A stretch of 64,000 nucleotides of DNA from Bowmanella denitrificans (GTDB lineage: Bacteria > Pseudomonadota > Gammaproteobacteria > Enterobacterales > Alteromonadaceae). Positions 1 to 8,567 of this stretch are shown piece by piece. The translations under genes were made by a program, and so were the position numbers. The notes beneath the pieces are model-generated. The model made no database searches and was not told where the DNA came from. It was given only the letters and a program-made list of their open reading frames with translations. The number at the start of each line of letters is the position of its first letter. The first letter of the stretch is position 1. The stretch is from positions 248,001-312,000 of the forward strand of contig NZ_PEBU01000003.1 in the NCBI RefSeq assembly GCF_002887595.1, given 5' to 3'.

Positions 1-736
1 ATTGTTCTGATGTATTCCACCAAACGATGGCTTTAGGTGAAGAGCAAGCTTGTTGACGAAAAGGCAATAGATCTTTGACCATTGCCTCAACGGCCTGTGG
101 TATTTGCTCTGCATCTTCAATCTGCATAAGTGCAATGGAATAACGGTCTGGAAAGGTTAATTGGTTAGCATGAGGCGCTATGTGGTTTATGGCATCGATA
201 CTGTTATCTCCTCCCCAAATCACCCGCATATTTGCCCATTCAGACAAAGTCACTGTCACACCTGTTGATGTCGCAGGATATTCAATAATGGAAATTAACT
301 GCTCAAACTCGGAATTGGCATATTGGTAAAAAAACCCTTGAAGCAAGTCAATAAGTTGGTAAACCAGAGCGCCACTTCTGTTGCTCACTCTGACGATATT
401 TTGATTTCCCGCCAGCACTGACAATAAGAATGAATAGAAGAACACGGTATCGACATTGGCAGGCCCTACATGAAATACCGCAGGCGTTTTTTTTGCCTCT
501 TTGAACCTTGCCTGCCCAGGTAACATCTTAAGCAAGTTAGCTTTTCTAGCCCAAAAACCCAGGGCGACTATTTCCGGATATTCCTTGCTAATTTTATGCT
601 GCAACAAAAATCTGGCGAGGCTATCGACCTCCAGGATAAGTTGGTCGCTCCAAGGCTTTATGCTTGCGGGAGCATGCGGCGCTTTGATATGCCATTTAAT
701 GTCTTTATGTTCAGCTAAATCAGGAAAAGGTGTCAC
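1..736 (-). CDS. LuxC-like acyl-CoA/acyl-protein reductase (3' part beyond left edge)
   Basis: About 245 N-terminal residues are present and the frame stays open to base 1, so the gene is cut by the window. The translation has LuxC hallmarks: HVGPANVDTVFFYS followed by LAGNQNIVRVSNRSG, then VIWGGDNSID, and near the edge FRQQACSSPK, whose Cys (about residue 231) fits the thioester-forming cysteine of the LuxC family. I chose GTG at 736 because an in-frame stop lies just upstream and a GAGGGGG Shine-Dalgarno precedes it. The start overlaps the end of the LuxE-like gene by 17 bases, so the two are translationally coupled. LuxC reduces an acyl group delivered by LuxE to an aldehyde. No luciferase genes are in view and the upstream genes make pseudaminic acid, so a role in an acyl-derived surface or flagellar modification is more likely than light. 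Family call is firm; role is inferred. Confidence 0.85.
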   Translation of the reverse strand, partial: MTPFPDLAEHKDIKWHIKAPHAPASIKPWSDQLILEVDSLARFLLQHKISKEYPEIVALGFWARKANLLKMLPGQARFKEAKKTPAVFHVGPANVDTVFFYSFLLSVLAGNQNIVRVSNRSGALVYQLIDLLQGFFYQYANSEFEQLISIIEYPATSTGVTVTLSEWANMRVIWGGDNSIDAINHIAPHANQLTFPDRYSIALMQIEDAEQIPQAVEAMVKDLLPFRQQACSSPKAIVWWNTSEQ

Positions 737-1829
737 TGCACCCCCTCACCTCGGCATTGGGTACACGTCCTGACACCTTAAAGTACTTACCTTTTAAACC
801 ACAGCTGCAATCATCCTCGCCAACTATATAACCAAGATCTTCTGTGAGAATACAATGCCCTGGGTAGCTTCTGGCCAGAACGGAGGTCAGTTGTATCAAG
901 CCGACCTGCTGAAAAGGCAAAAACGACAGATCTACAGGGTTGCGAATGGCAATATCTGACCATACTGGACAATGAAAAAAGCCTTGTTCACATTCCATAT
1001 AAATAGTGCCTGTTTGCTCAACCATGCCGTAATAGTCATGTACACGTACATCGCCTAACTGGGTTTGGATTTGCTGTTTAAATGTCTGATGAGAAACAGA
1101 CGCCTTTTGCAGCTTTTTCCAGCCACCACCATGAATCAATATCGAATCTTGCAGTTCGAAGTAAATATTATGTTTTTGCAACTGTTGTATAAAGCTATGC
1201 CAAACCATAAAGGTAAAACCAAACAGCAGAACGGACTGGCCTTTAAATTGTTCAAAAAAATTGGATACCTTATCAATGTCCAGATTCATATTGGCATCGA
1301 GGGCATAGGTATGGCTGCGACCAAAAAAAGATAAGCCTTGCAATCCTGCTGCCCTGGCAGTCATTCCACCTGTTTTTTTAACAGTATGGGGAGAATCAAT
1401 AAGCAACATGGGTCGACGTGATTTACCCAACCAGTGCTGCAATATTCTCGTCAACACTTTGGTTTGCAATTGAGCTGTTTCTTTATCCAAATATATTTTC
1501 GATGACTGGCCAGTGGTGCCAGAAGAATGCAGTACTTTGTATACTTGATCATCGGAAATACTCTTTAATTCGAATTCTTTAAAGAGCCTAACAGCCAGAT
1601 AGGGGTAGTTACACAATGCTTTTGAATCATCCCATTTGAACAACTTATCCACCAGGCGATAGGCCTGACTACGGAAACTGTGGTGTTTGTGCAAAATTGA
1701 AAGCAGAGGTAACAAAATGCGTTCTTTTTCAGGCTGAAGAAAATGATATACAGGGCTCTCTAGAAGCTCCTCGTATTTTTCTTCAAAAACGGCCATGTCA
1801 TCCATGTACTGTTTCATTTCTTCATCCAT
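720..1829 (-). CDS. LuxE-like acyl-protein synthetase
   Basis: This 369-residue protein matches the LuxE acyl-protein synthetase family in length and motifs. The ATP/AMP-binding loop HSSGTTGQSS lies at about residues 102-111. The C-terminus reads GRVPNAEVRGCSDTFS, placing a cysteine at 364, where LuxE carries its acyl-accepting cysteine. Family members activate a fatty acid with ATP, take the acyl group on that cysteine and hand it to LuxC for reduction. The start is one base from the maf stop and the end overlaps the luxC start. The N-terminal 70 residues are charged and variable. With the ACP, SDR and AMP-ligase genes upstream it forms a five-gene acyl module in a flagellin-glycosylation operon. 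The substrate cannot be read from sequence. Confidence 0.88.
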   Translation of the reverse strand: MDEEMKQYMDDMAVFEEKYEELLESPVYHFLQPEKERILLPLLSILHKHHSFRSQAYRLVDKLFKWDDSKALCNYPYLAVRLFKEFELKSISDDQVYKVLHSSGTTGQSSKIYLDKETAQLQTKVLTRILQHWLGKSRRPMLLIDSPHTVKKTGGMTARAAGLQGLSFFGRSHTYALDANMNLDIDKVSNFFEQFKGQSVLLFGFTFMVWHSFIQQLQKHNIYFELQDSILIHGGGWKKLQKASVSHQTFKQQIQTQLGDVRVHDYYGMVEQTGTIYMECEQGFFHCPVWSDIAIRNPVDLSFLPFQQVGLIQLTSVLARSYPGHCILTEDLGYIVGEDDCSCGLKGKYFKVSGRVPNAEVRGCSDTFS

Positions 1830-4800
1830 TTATGCCCCCTTAAACCTAGCACTAGTGCGCAAAAAAGGACATAACTCGAAAACATTGTCTACTATGTGAG
1901 CCCTTTGTTCTTCAGTAATGAGCATCTGAATAAACTTAGATTTTTCGACTGGAGTAGGAAGGCGTATTGCACGCGCACCGTTGCTCATTAATAAATCTTG
2001 ATTTTTTAAAGGTTCATAGGAAAAACCTATTACTCTGCCACAATCATATGCATAGGGAAAATGAGCTAATATCTTTCCAAAATCAGCATAAATTTCATCT
2101 AGCGCAGTTACAAGAAACTTTGGAATCATTACCTTAATTTTTGAACTGCATTTTGCATAAGCAAAGGCTAGATAAACATGGAACAATGGATGACAACTAG
2201 CAGGTTGGTTGTGTTGATGAAAGTCTCCTGAACTGAATAAAATAGGCGCATTGATATTTAAGCACTCTAAATCTATATATTGCCCCTCAATAAAGACGAG
2301 CGACCAAGGTAGATTAAATAGATTTGGCTTCAGACGAATTTTATCCAAATCTGAGACATACAAGATGTTTAATGATTCTGCATTGGCTTGTCGTGACTCT
2401 ATATCCGATAGACTAAACACTTGAACCTTGTTGCCAATATTATTTACTTTAAAACACTCTTTAACGATTAGGTTTAAATTATTTTGATCAGTGACGAGCG
2501 TAAAGTTTTCATTTCTTACCTGCTGAAAGTAACTTTGAGTTCTTTGATTAATAAATGATGAAGAAACATCAAAATAAGTATCATTATCTGATAACAACCA
2601 AGCAATTTTTTGTAAGTTTTTAAGCCACAACTCCTTAGCTTGGTCAAAAAAGGACAAGTCACCATCAGATGTAAGATTTAGCATTTTTACCATCAAGGCA
2701 TTAGCATAGTTCGAGGTACCATAGAGATAATAAAAAAGCAGCGAATGGCCTTTTTGATAAGATCTGAATAATTGATTTTTAACATCATCCACAATGGACA
2801 TAGCTTGCTGATCAGATTCTACATCTTGGTTGATAGTATCAATTAAGTCACTAAGTTCATCAAGCAGCAGCGCCTTTGAATATTTTTGCGAGAATTCTTG
2901 CGCGAACCTATCACCTTGTACTTTAATAAAAGCCTTGTCGTCAAGGGCTTGTATTGCCCTATCTTTAGCTTGGCTGTTAGATACAATAAGCACATTCTCA
3001 ATTCTGAGTGGTACAGCACCAGCTATTTTTGCGCCATTACTGGTGTTAAAAAAATCCCCTACTGCGGCTCGCAGAGTGTCCTCTATCACCATTTTAGAGA
3101 CTTTGAATTCATGTTTGGTATTCACAGCTGACTGAAAATTACCTTCGACAATTAGTCCCGTATAGTTACTGTCCTTGTAATCGATCAGTGGGTTGCCTTT
3201 CTCGTCGAAATAACCAGAAGCTTTTGAATGATGATGTTCAACATCTAAAAATCCTAAATCCACCCCCATAAAATACAGCTGACCAAATCCCAACGTAGTA
3301 AAGAGGTCAACTACAAAGTTGCTGACGGTTGGAAATGAAAAAGTTAAAGCGTGAAAATTTTCTTTACCCAATACATTTAATGCAGATACTGTCGAAGACT
3401 CCCCTTCTTTAAAGGAGATAAGCACATTTTTGTATAGATTGCAGGTATCAGGATGGACACCGTTACAAGATATTAAAGTTATCTCTTTTAAATAATTTAA
3501 CGAACCAAGGCGCATGGCCCAATCATAGGTGGAACGATTTTGCTCAATTTCAGCATGATAATCAGGCCTAATGCCATTTTTATATAACACCTGAAGCGAG
3601 GTTCCGCATGAAACGATAATAGCTTGGTCTCTATATTCTTTAATTGTATCAATGGAATAATCTAGAGATGGACCGTTTCCCACGATAAAAACAGGCACAT
3701 CTTTATTTTCAATACTGAGCAATTTTCTTGGCGTATGAACTAAATGAGGGTAAGAACGTTTAAGTCCTTCAATCGTATGATTGATACCAAAGTAAGCATG
3801 ATCAAAGTATTCTCCCATGGAGATAACTACTTGCAGCTGTTCACGCAGTTGCGCGACGGCAGAGACTAAATTTGGGTTGTGGTAACTCTGGTAAAAATAA
3901 GTATTAGCCAACACATAAGGGCCAATGGCATAAAACTGGTTTAATAAGTCTCTAAACAGATTAGTACCGTCATCCCCTACATTGATATAGAGGCGACCAT
4001 CAGACTCATCAATGGTCTTTAAGATGTGATGCCAATCAATGGAGAATAATGAGGCATAGAAGAAATCCCGATTTGGCTCACATAAGAAAAGTTTTTCTAC
4101 CTTACGCTGTTCAAACAGACTTTCGAGCTGATAACCCAAGCCTATGCCAAAAATGATCAAAGATTTAAGCGACTCTGGTAACAGCCCTAGCTCTTCTTCA
4201 TTCTCTAGTAAGGATTCGGTCTGATTAACAAACTGGTAGTGGAGATAGTGTCTGAGCTTTTTACCTTTATAACCTAACACCAAGCCATCTTTGTTGGGGT
4301 GTTGGGAAAAGTTGTCAAAATTAGCCTCAGCTTCTGTCTTGGGCTGCTTTCCGCACCAAGGGGTCAAGGTGGCCTTGTGTAGCAGGTTGACCTGCCCATT
4401 TTCATTTGTGATGGGTAACCAGGCTTGTGGTTGATAATCTTTAAATTCTTTATAGATATTGGGGTAATAATGCTGAAAGGCAGCGATATTTTGGGCAAAT
4501 GTTTCAGAGTTCTCTGCGTCTATATCTTGGTAACCGTCAAGCTCGAATCTAGGTTGCCAATTGGCAATATAATCAGCCCCATTCATCTGCATATCATAGC
4601 GAAGTCCTTGCTGAATTAGCTTTGACCAAGGCTGACTTTGCAGCTGATTCTCTAACGCATTAAACACCGGGTGATTGTAGTGTTTGTATAAATAAAACCC
4701 GTCTATACCCACATGCTCTTGTAACTCGCTGACATCCTTAAGTAAATCTCGACCGTCTTTGCCTACTTGTAAATAGATGCCTGTCCCTTTTTTACTGGCT

Positions 4801-5369
4801 TGTTCGAGAATGCTTTTCCAATCTTCCGCCAGTACCGATGCTTGAAAGTACTGGCTCTCAGGCTCGTAAATAATCAGATGTTCCACATCAAATTGTTCAA
4901 TCAGGGCTTTAATATGGCTACCTAAACCAATGCCCAGCACCACCATGGCTTTAATGCTTGATGGTAATGGCTGGCGTTGCATATAGGCTTGATAAGCAGC
5001 TAAACTTTCTAATGTATTATGGCTCTGTGCTGAATCATCTGCTGGCAGTTGCTTGCCACTAAAATCCACAAACAGACTGTGGTTGCTATACGCATCAAGC
5101 TGAGCCTGAATTTCTTGCTTGGGATGGAATCCATACAAGGTTCTGCCCGCCCCATAGTCGACTAAATTTAGTTGGCCCCACTTGTTGGCAAACACGCCAA
5201 TATTTTGTGTGTGGATATTTGTCACTATTGGCAACAAAGAAGGAATGTAACGAAGAAAGGCTTCGATATTCTGATGGTGGGTCTTCTCAATCAACCGGGC
5301 GAGATCAGCCTCAAGCTGCTCCTGACGCGTTTCATCTTGCTCTATATGTTGTCGAATATCTTTTAGCAT
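1830..5369 (-). CDS. maf: Motility accessory factor (Maf) family flagellin nonulosonate transferase, duplicated N-terminus
   Basis: This 1179-residue protein carries the Maf/DUF115 core at about 550-780 (VPVFIVGNGPSLDYSI, then IIVSCGTSLQVLYKNGIRPDYHAEIEQNRS), a fold proposed to transfer nonulosonic acids to flagellin in the cytoplasm. It is much longer than common Maf proteins of about 600-750 residues. The N-terminal region is present twice: residues about 36-270 and 295-540 align, sharing VVLGIGLGSHIKALIEQ versus IIFGIGLGYQLESLFEQ, EPESQYFQASVLAEDW versus EPNRDFFYASLFSIDW, and VGKDGRDLLKD versus VGDDGTNLFRD. The C-terminal 350 residues look like a separate helical domain. The gene directly follows the pse and acyl genes and is probably in their operon. 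The flagellins encoded from 18.6 kb are the obvious acceptors. Confidence 0.88.
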   Translation of the reverse strand: MLKDIRQHIEQDETRQEQLEADLARLIEKTHHQNIEAFLRYIPSLLPIVTNIHTQNIGVFANKWGQLNLVDYGAGRTLYGFHPKQEIQAQLDAYSNHSLFVDFSGKQLPADDSAQSHNTLESLAAYQAYMQRQPLPSSIKAMVVLGIGLGSHIKALIEQFDVEHLIIYEPESQYFQASVLAEDWKSILEQASKKGTGIYLQVGKDGRDLLKDVSELQEHVGIDGFYLYKHYNHPVFNALENQLQSQPWSKLIQQGLRYDMQMNGADYIANWQPRFELDGYQDIDAENSETFAQNIAAFQHYYPNIYKEFKDYQPQAWLPITNENGQVNLLHKATLTPWCGKQPKTEAEANFDNFSQHPNKDGLVLGYKGKKLRHYLHYQFVNQTESLLENEEELGLLPESLKSLIIFGIGLGYQLESLFEQRKVEKLFLCEPNRDFFYASLFSIDWHHILKTIDESDGRLYINVGDDGTNLFRDLLNQFYAIGPYVLANTYFYQSYHNPNLVSAVAQLREQLQVVISMGEYFDHAYFGINHTIEGLKRSYPHLVHTPRKLLSIENKDVPVFIVGNGPSLDYSIDTIKEYRDQAIIVSCGTSLQVLYKNGIRPDYHAEIEQNRSTYDWAMRLGSLNYLKEITLISCNGVHPDTCNLYKNVLISFKEGESSTVSALNVLGKENFHALTFSFPTVSNFVVDLFTTLGFGQLYFMGVDLGFLDVEHHHSKASGYFDEKGNPLIDYKDSNYTGLIVEGNFQSAVNTKHEFKVSKMVIEDTLRAAVGDFFNTSNGAKIAGAVPLRIENVLIVSNSQAKDRAIQALDDKAFIKVQGDRFAQEFSQKYSKALLLDELSDLIDTINQDVESDQQAMSIVDDVKNQLFRSYQKGHSLLFYYLYGTSNYANALMVKMLNLTSDGDLSFFDQAKELWLKNLQKIAWLLSDNDTYFDVSSSFINQRTQSYFQQVRNENFTLVTDQNNLNLIVKECFKVNNIGNKVQVFSLSDIESRQANAESLNILYVSDLDKIRLKPNLFNLPWSLVFIEGQYIDLECLNINAPILFSSGDFHQHNQPASCHPLFHVYLAFAYAKCSSKIKVMIPKFLVTALDEIYADFGKILAHFPYAYDCGRVIGFSYEPLKNQDLLMSNGARAIRLPTPVEKSKFIQMLITEEQRAHIVDNVFELCPFLRTSARFKGA

Positions 5370-5376
5370 TATCTCT

Positions 5377-6771
5377 CTACTGTGTTACTTCTTGCACTGC
5401 TGACTCAGCTTGCTTCAACATCTGCGCCAACTGCTGATAATCTCTTTTACCATTAGCGTTAACTGGCACTTTATCTACTTGCATTACTGTTATCGCGCTG
5501 GGGTGCAATTGCAACCATTGGCTTAACTCTGTTTTTAATGCATCTGTATTTTCACAATCAACTATGGCCACTTGTAGTTGGCTGTCATTGCCTACGCACA
5601 GTGCCTGATAACCTCGTGTACTGAGTTTTTGCTCTACCTCATCCAGATTCACTCTTTGACCAAACGGCTTAATGATGCGTTTACTACGGCCTGTGATTTT
5701 AAAATCACCGTCATTGTCTCGATGGGCCAGATCACCGGTAGCGAGCCACTCTAAAGGCTTAAATTCTGCTAAATTGGCTTGCGTTTCTGCATAACCGAGC
5801 ATTACGTTTTGCCCTTGATAATAGAGCTCACCTTCGGCATTTGCCTTGTCTATCCAGCCACCATCAGTTGATTTTAATGCCAATTTTCCACCCGGAATAG
5901 CTTGGCCGATAGAGTCTGCTTTAGTTACGACTTTTTCAGGGGAAAGGTAGGCCATTCGGGCGGTGGCTTCGGTTTGCCCATACATTATATAAAAGAGTAT
6001 GTTATGTGCTTGTGCATAGTCCACAAGCTGTTTTGCTGTGTCGGTATCTAGCTTGCCACCTGCTTGGGTAATGTAGCTTAAATGTGGCCAGTTTTTCTTT
6101 GTAATGCCTAAACGCAGCAACATTTGCCAGCTATGCGGCACACCAGCAATACTGGTAATTTGCTCTTGCTCAAAACATTGCCAAAACTCTCTGGCAGTCA
6201 CAGGGGCCTGGTTAAGCACAATACAAGCACCAGCGTTAAGATGACTATTAATAACCGACAAGCCATAAGAATATGCGAAGGGTAAACTAGTAATGGTTTT
6301 ACCTGTTGACTTAATAGGTAAATAGGCACAGATGGAATCTGCATTGGCCTGAAGATTTTGCTGACTTAAGGCCACTTGCTTGGGAGAGCCTGTACTGCCA
6401 GAGGTAGATAATAGCAAGGCCAGCTCTTCAGCCATGATTATCGGCTTTTCACTTAAGCACTGGATTGACTGGCCTGTAATCAGCAAATTGGGCTGATACC
6501 TCTCTATAAGTTGTTCAAGCTTGTCTTGGCTTAGCTTACTCTCCACCAGCATCAACACATGGGATGCCTGTAGCGCAGCCAGATAAATGACCAAGGTATA
6601 AAGGTCATTATCAGCTTGCAGCAAAATAAGCTTTCGCCCTTGTGGGGCCAGCGCACTGAGTTGCATCACCTTTTCTTCCACCATGGAAGATAGTGCCTGA
6701 TAGCTAATGGCTTTACCCTCTGCTATGCACGCGGGTTGCCCGGAGAATGAAGCAAGCTGGTTGAAAAACAT
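5377..6771 (-). CDS. AMP-dependent acyl/aryl ligase (adenylate-forming enzyme)
   Basis: A 464-residue ANL-superfamily enzyme. The P-loop reads LLLSTSGSTGSPKQVALS (about residues 119-136), a second motif YIMYGQTEATARM is near 261, the hinge motif ATGDLAHRDNDGDFKITGRSKRIIK near 340-365, and the catalytic lysine lies in VNANGKRDYQQL near the C-terminus. It should adenylate a carboxylic acid and load it onto a thiol. The carrier is probably the small ACP encoded two genes upstream, since no CoA-specific feature is visible. It is somewhat shorter than typical acyl-CoA synthetases (about 500-550). It overlaps the SDR stop by one base and is followed seven bases later by maf, so it is one operon. 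Substrate unknown; a short or branched acyl group for the glycan is possible. Confidence 0.87.
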   Translation of the reverse strand: MFFNQLASFSGQPACIAEGKAISYQALSSMVEEKVMQLSALAPQGRKLILLQADNDLYTLVIYLAALQASHVLMLVESKLSQDKLEQLIERYQPNLLITGQSIQCLSEKPIIMAEELALLLSTSGSTGSPKQVALSQQNLQANADSICAYLPIKSTGKTITSLPFAYSYGLSVINSHLNAGACIVLNQAPVTAREFWQCFEQEQITSIAGVPHSWQMLLRLGITKKNWPHLSYITQAGGKLDTDTAKQLVDYAQAHNILFYIMYGQTEATARMAYLSPEKVVTKADSIGQAIPGGKLALKSTDGGWIDKANAEGELYYQGQNVMLGYAETQANLAEFKPLEWLATGDLAHRDNDGDFKITGRSKRIIKPFGQRVNLDEVEQKLSTRGYQALCVGNDSQLQVAIVDCENTDALKTELSQWLQLHPSAITVMQVDKVPVNANGKRDYQQLAQMLKQAESAVQEVTQ

Positions 6772-7517
6772 CAGAGACGCATTCCACCGTCAATGCCGAT
6801 TATTTGCCCTGTGATATAGGCCGCATGATCGGATAATAAAAAGCTTATTAAATCAGCTACTTCCTTGGCTTCTCCGGCGCGCACAAGAGGAATGTGGCTG
6901 AATATTTGCGCACGTTTTCCTTCCGAGTAGCTGGCAACTAAGTCGGTATCGATAAAACCTGGCGCAACAGCGTTAACCCGGATATTAAAAGGAGCCAATT
7001 CCTTGGCCGCCGACTTTGTCATACCGGTGACCGCCGCCTTAGACATGGCATAGCCTATTTGCCCGCCACTGCCCTGCTCACCAACGGCCGATGACAGGTT
7101 GACAATGCTACCGGCTCGTTTGCGCATCATAATACGACTGGCCAATTGTAAATGCAGAAAACTACCGACAGCGTTTACATCAAACTGCTCGCGTACGCTT
7201 TGCAGTCTTGTCATAGCCAGGGCGCTGTCTTGCATAATACCCGCACAGTTCACCAGCCCATCAAGCCCGTCCGATTGAATCTGGGCGAAGGTCCGTTTTA
7301 CCGCATGTTCATCGGTAACATCGTACTGAAAACACTTTACACGGTCTGTTAGTGTCGCACACAAGGCATCCAGCTTTGCGGTGTCTCGGCCTTGTAACAT
7401 CACGTCGGCACCAGACTCATGGCAAAGCTTAGCAACCCACTGACCTATCCCGCCAGTGGCGCCGGTGATCAGAATGCGCTTTCCTTGTAATGCTGCACTC
7501 GCCAACGGTTTATTCAA
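6771..7517 (-). CDS. SDR-family 3-oxoacyl-ACP reductase-like enzyme
   Basis: A 248-residue classical short-chain dehydrogenase. It has the Rossmann cofactor motif ITGATGGIGQW (residues 16-26), the NCAG motif, the catalytic Ser in NLSSAVGEQGS and the Tyr-x3-Lys pair in YAMSKAA. The C-terminus ITGQIIGIDGGMRL is typical of FabG-like proteins. FabG enzymes reduce 3-ketoacyl-ACP with NADPH, and the ACP gene sits immediately upstream with an 8-base overlap, which supports that reaction here. It belongs to the acyl module (ACP, SDR, ligase, LuxE, LuxC) embedded between the pse and maf genes. It is not the housekeeping fabG, because no other fab genes are nearby. Confidence 0.87.
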   Translation of the reverse strand: MNKPLASAALQGKRILITGATGGIGQWVAKLCHESGADVMLQGRDTAKLDALCATLTDRVKCFQYDVTDEHAVKRTFAQIQSDGLDGLVNCAGIMQDSALAMTRLQSVREQFDVNAVGSFLHLQLASRIMMRKRAGSIVNLSSAVGEQGSGGQIGYAMSKAAVTGMTKSAAKELAPFNIRVNAVAPGFIDTDLVASYSEGKRAQIFSHIPLVRAGEAKEVADLISFLLSDHAAYITGQIIGIDGGMRL

Positions 7518-7752
7518 ATGAAACCCCGTGTTTAGTCAAAATCTCTTTCGCTTTGCCGACACTGCTCATATCAATAATGTCATCGGTATCAAGCATCACA
7601 TCAAATTGGCCTTCCAACTCTGCTATCAGAATCATATGTGCGGTAGAATCCCACTCGGGAATACTGTTGTAAGCTAACAGGTCCTGTACTTGCTCTTGTG
7701 CAATGGCAAGTGCGCTGGAAAAAGACTGGACTAATTTTTGTTGGTTACTCAT
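7510..7752 (-). CDS. Acyl carrier protein
   Basis: An 80-residue acidic, helical protein of ACP size. The phosphopantetheine site is recognisable as EWDSTAHMILIAELEGQF, with Ser at about residue 36 after Asp, followed by the helix II hydrophobics. The final stretch DTDDIIDMSSVGKAKEIL fits ACP helices III and IV. The DS(T/L) context differs from the DSLD of housekeeping AcpP, so this is a dedicated carrier. It should carry acyl intermediates for the overlapping SDR and the adjacent ligase. It lies seven bases downstream of the HepT gene, so the toxin-antitoxin pair sits between it and pseH. Confidence 0.85.
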   Translation of the reverse strand: MSNQQKLVQSFSSALAIAQEQVQDLLAYNSIPEWDSTAHMILIAELEGQFDVMLDTDDIIDMSSVGKAKEILTKHGVSFE

Positions 7753-7758
7753 AAGCTC

Positions 7759-8205
7759 TTACTGTTTAGTACTCAAAGCTTTGATAGCTAATTGAGTAAA
7801 GGCATAAACGGATTGGTAATACTGTTTTCTTATTACTTCTATAATAATTTGTCGGTCAATATTCAGATAATCATGCACCAGAGCATTGCGCAGACCGATA
7901 GTTTTGCGCCATTGCAGCAATTGCTGCTCGGTCAACACACCTTTTTCATGTAAGCGACTGAATGTCTGGTATGCATCTTTGGGCGGCGATACCTTTAATA
8001 ATTTGCTCCAGTGTTTTGCCAGACCAATAGCGGATTCAACCAGTAACTGCAGCAAGCGTTCTGCGGAGCGATATTCGTGAACTGACAAATCCCGCTGAAC
8101 AAGAATGTCTTCCAGCCCAACCAGGTCGCCCATAATCTGTTCAATGTGACTTTCCATTGCCTCGCAATAAGGGGCTAACGGACTATTGCTGGATTTCATA
8201 TTCAT
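7759..8205 (-). CDS. HepT-like ribonuclease toxin (HEPN, DUF86)
   Basis: A 148-residue helical protein of the HepT/DUF86 family. The HEPN active-site motif Rx4HxY is intact as RNALVHDY (near residues 105-112). HepT toxins cleave RNA and are neutralised by a cognate minimal nucleotidyltransferase (MntA), which AMPylates the Tyr of this motif in studied systems. The predicted MntA gene lies directly upstream and overlaps by 23 bases, the usual arrangement. The pair sits inside the flagellin-glycosylation operon between pseH and the ACP gene and has no obvious link to glycosylation. Both partners look intact. Confidence 0.83.
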   Translation of the reverse strand: MNMKSSNSPLAPYCEAMESHIEQIMGDLVGLEDILVQRDLSVHEYRSAERLLQLLVESAIGLAKHWSKLLKVSPPKDAYQTFSRLHEKGVLTEQQLLQWRKTIGLRNALVHDYLNIDRQIIIEVIRKQYYQSVYAFTQLAIKALSTKQ

Positions 8206-8566
8206 GCTCCCAGCGTGATCTAATCCGCTGCTCTTCCATCATTTTTCTTCTTATATCTGCCACATACAATGGGCGGTCGTCATCGACTACTGTCATAGCC
8301 AATGGAATAGGCGCTAAATTGATATCAACCACAGATAAAGGCGTGGATAGTGTCTGTTGCCAATCAAGCGCCAGACTTTCCGGGCGCAATCTTGCGTCCA
8401 GAGCAGAATCTTTGATAAATGACTTAAAAGCGACCGCCAAATCATAATCACTGTTATCAGTTGCCGTATTTCTGGCACGGGAACCATATAACCACACAAC
8501 AGCAATGTCAGGATGTGCTGCAGCCAGCTGTTTAATTCTCTGCTCAATTGGCTTTTTTTTGGTCAT
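8183..8566 (-). CDS. MntA-like minimal nucleotidyltransferase antitoxin
   Basis: A 127-residue minimal nucleotidyltransferase. The signature GS-x10-DxD is complete: LYGSRARNTATDNSDYDLAV at about residues 29-48, and a third acidic residue is available in SVVDINLAP. In HepT/MntA systems this enzyme adds AMP to the toxin's active-site tyrosine. It is followed by the HepT-like gene with a 23-base overlap. It starts one base after the pseH stop, so the pair is transcribed with the pse operon unless it has its own promoter, which I could not identify. Confidence 0.82.
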   Translation of the reverse strand: MTKKKPIEQRIKQLAAAHPDIAVVWLYGSRARNTATDNSDYDLAVAFKSFIKDSALDARLRPESLALDWQQTLSTPLSVVDINLAPIPLAMTVVDDDRPLYVADIRRKMMEEQRIRSRWEHEYEIQQ

Positions 8567-8567
8567 T

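Noticed and set aside
1-1829. LuxC and LuxE as evidence for a bioluminescence operon
   Set aside because: No luciferase subunits in the window, and the genes are coupled to ACP, SDR, ligase, Maf and pse genes.
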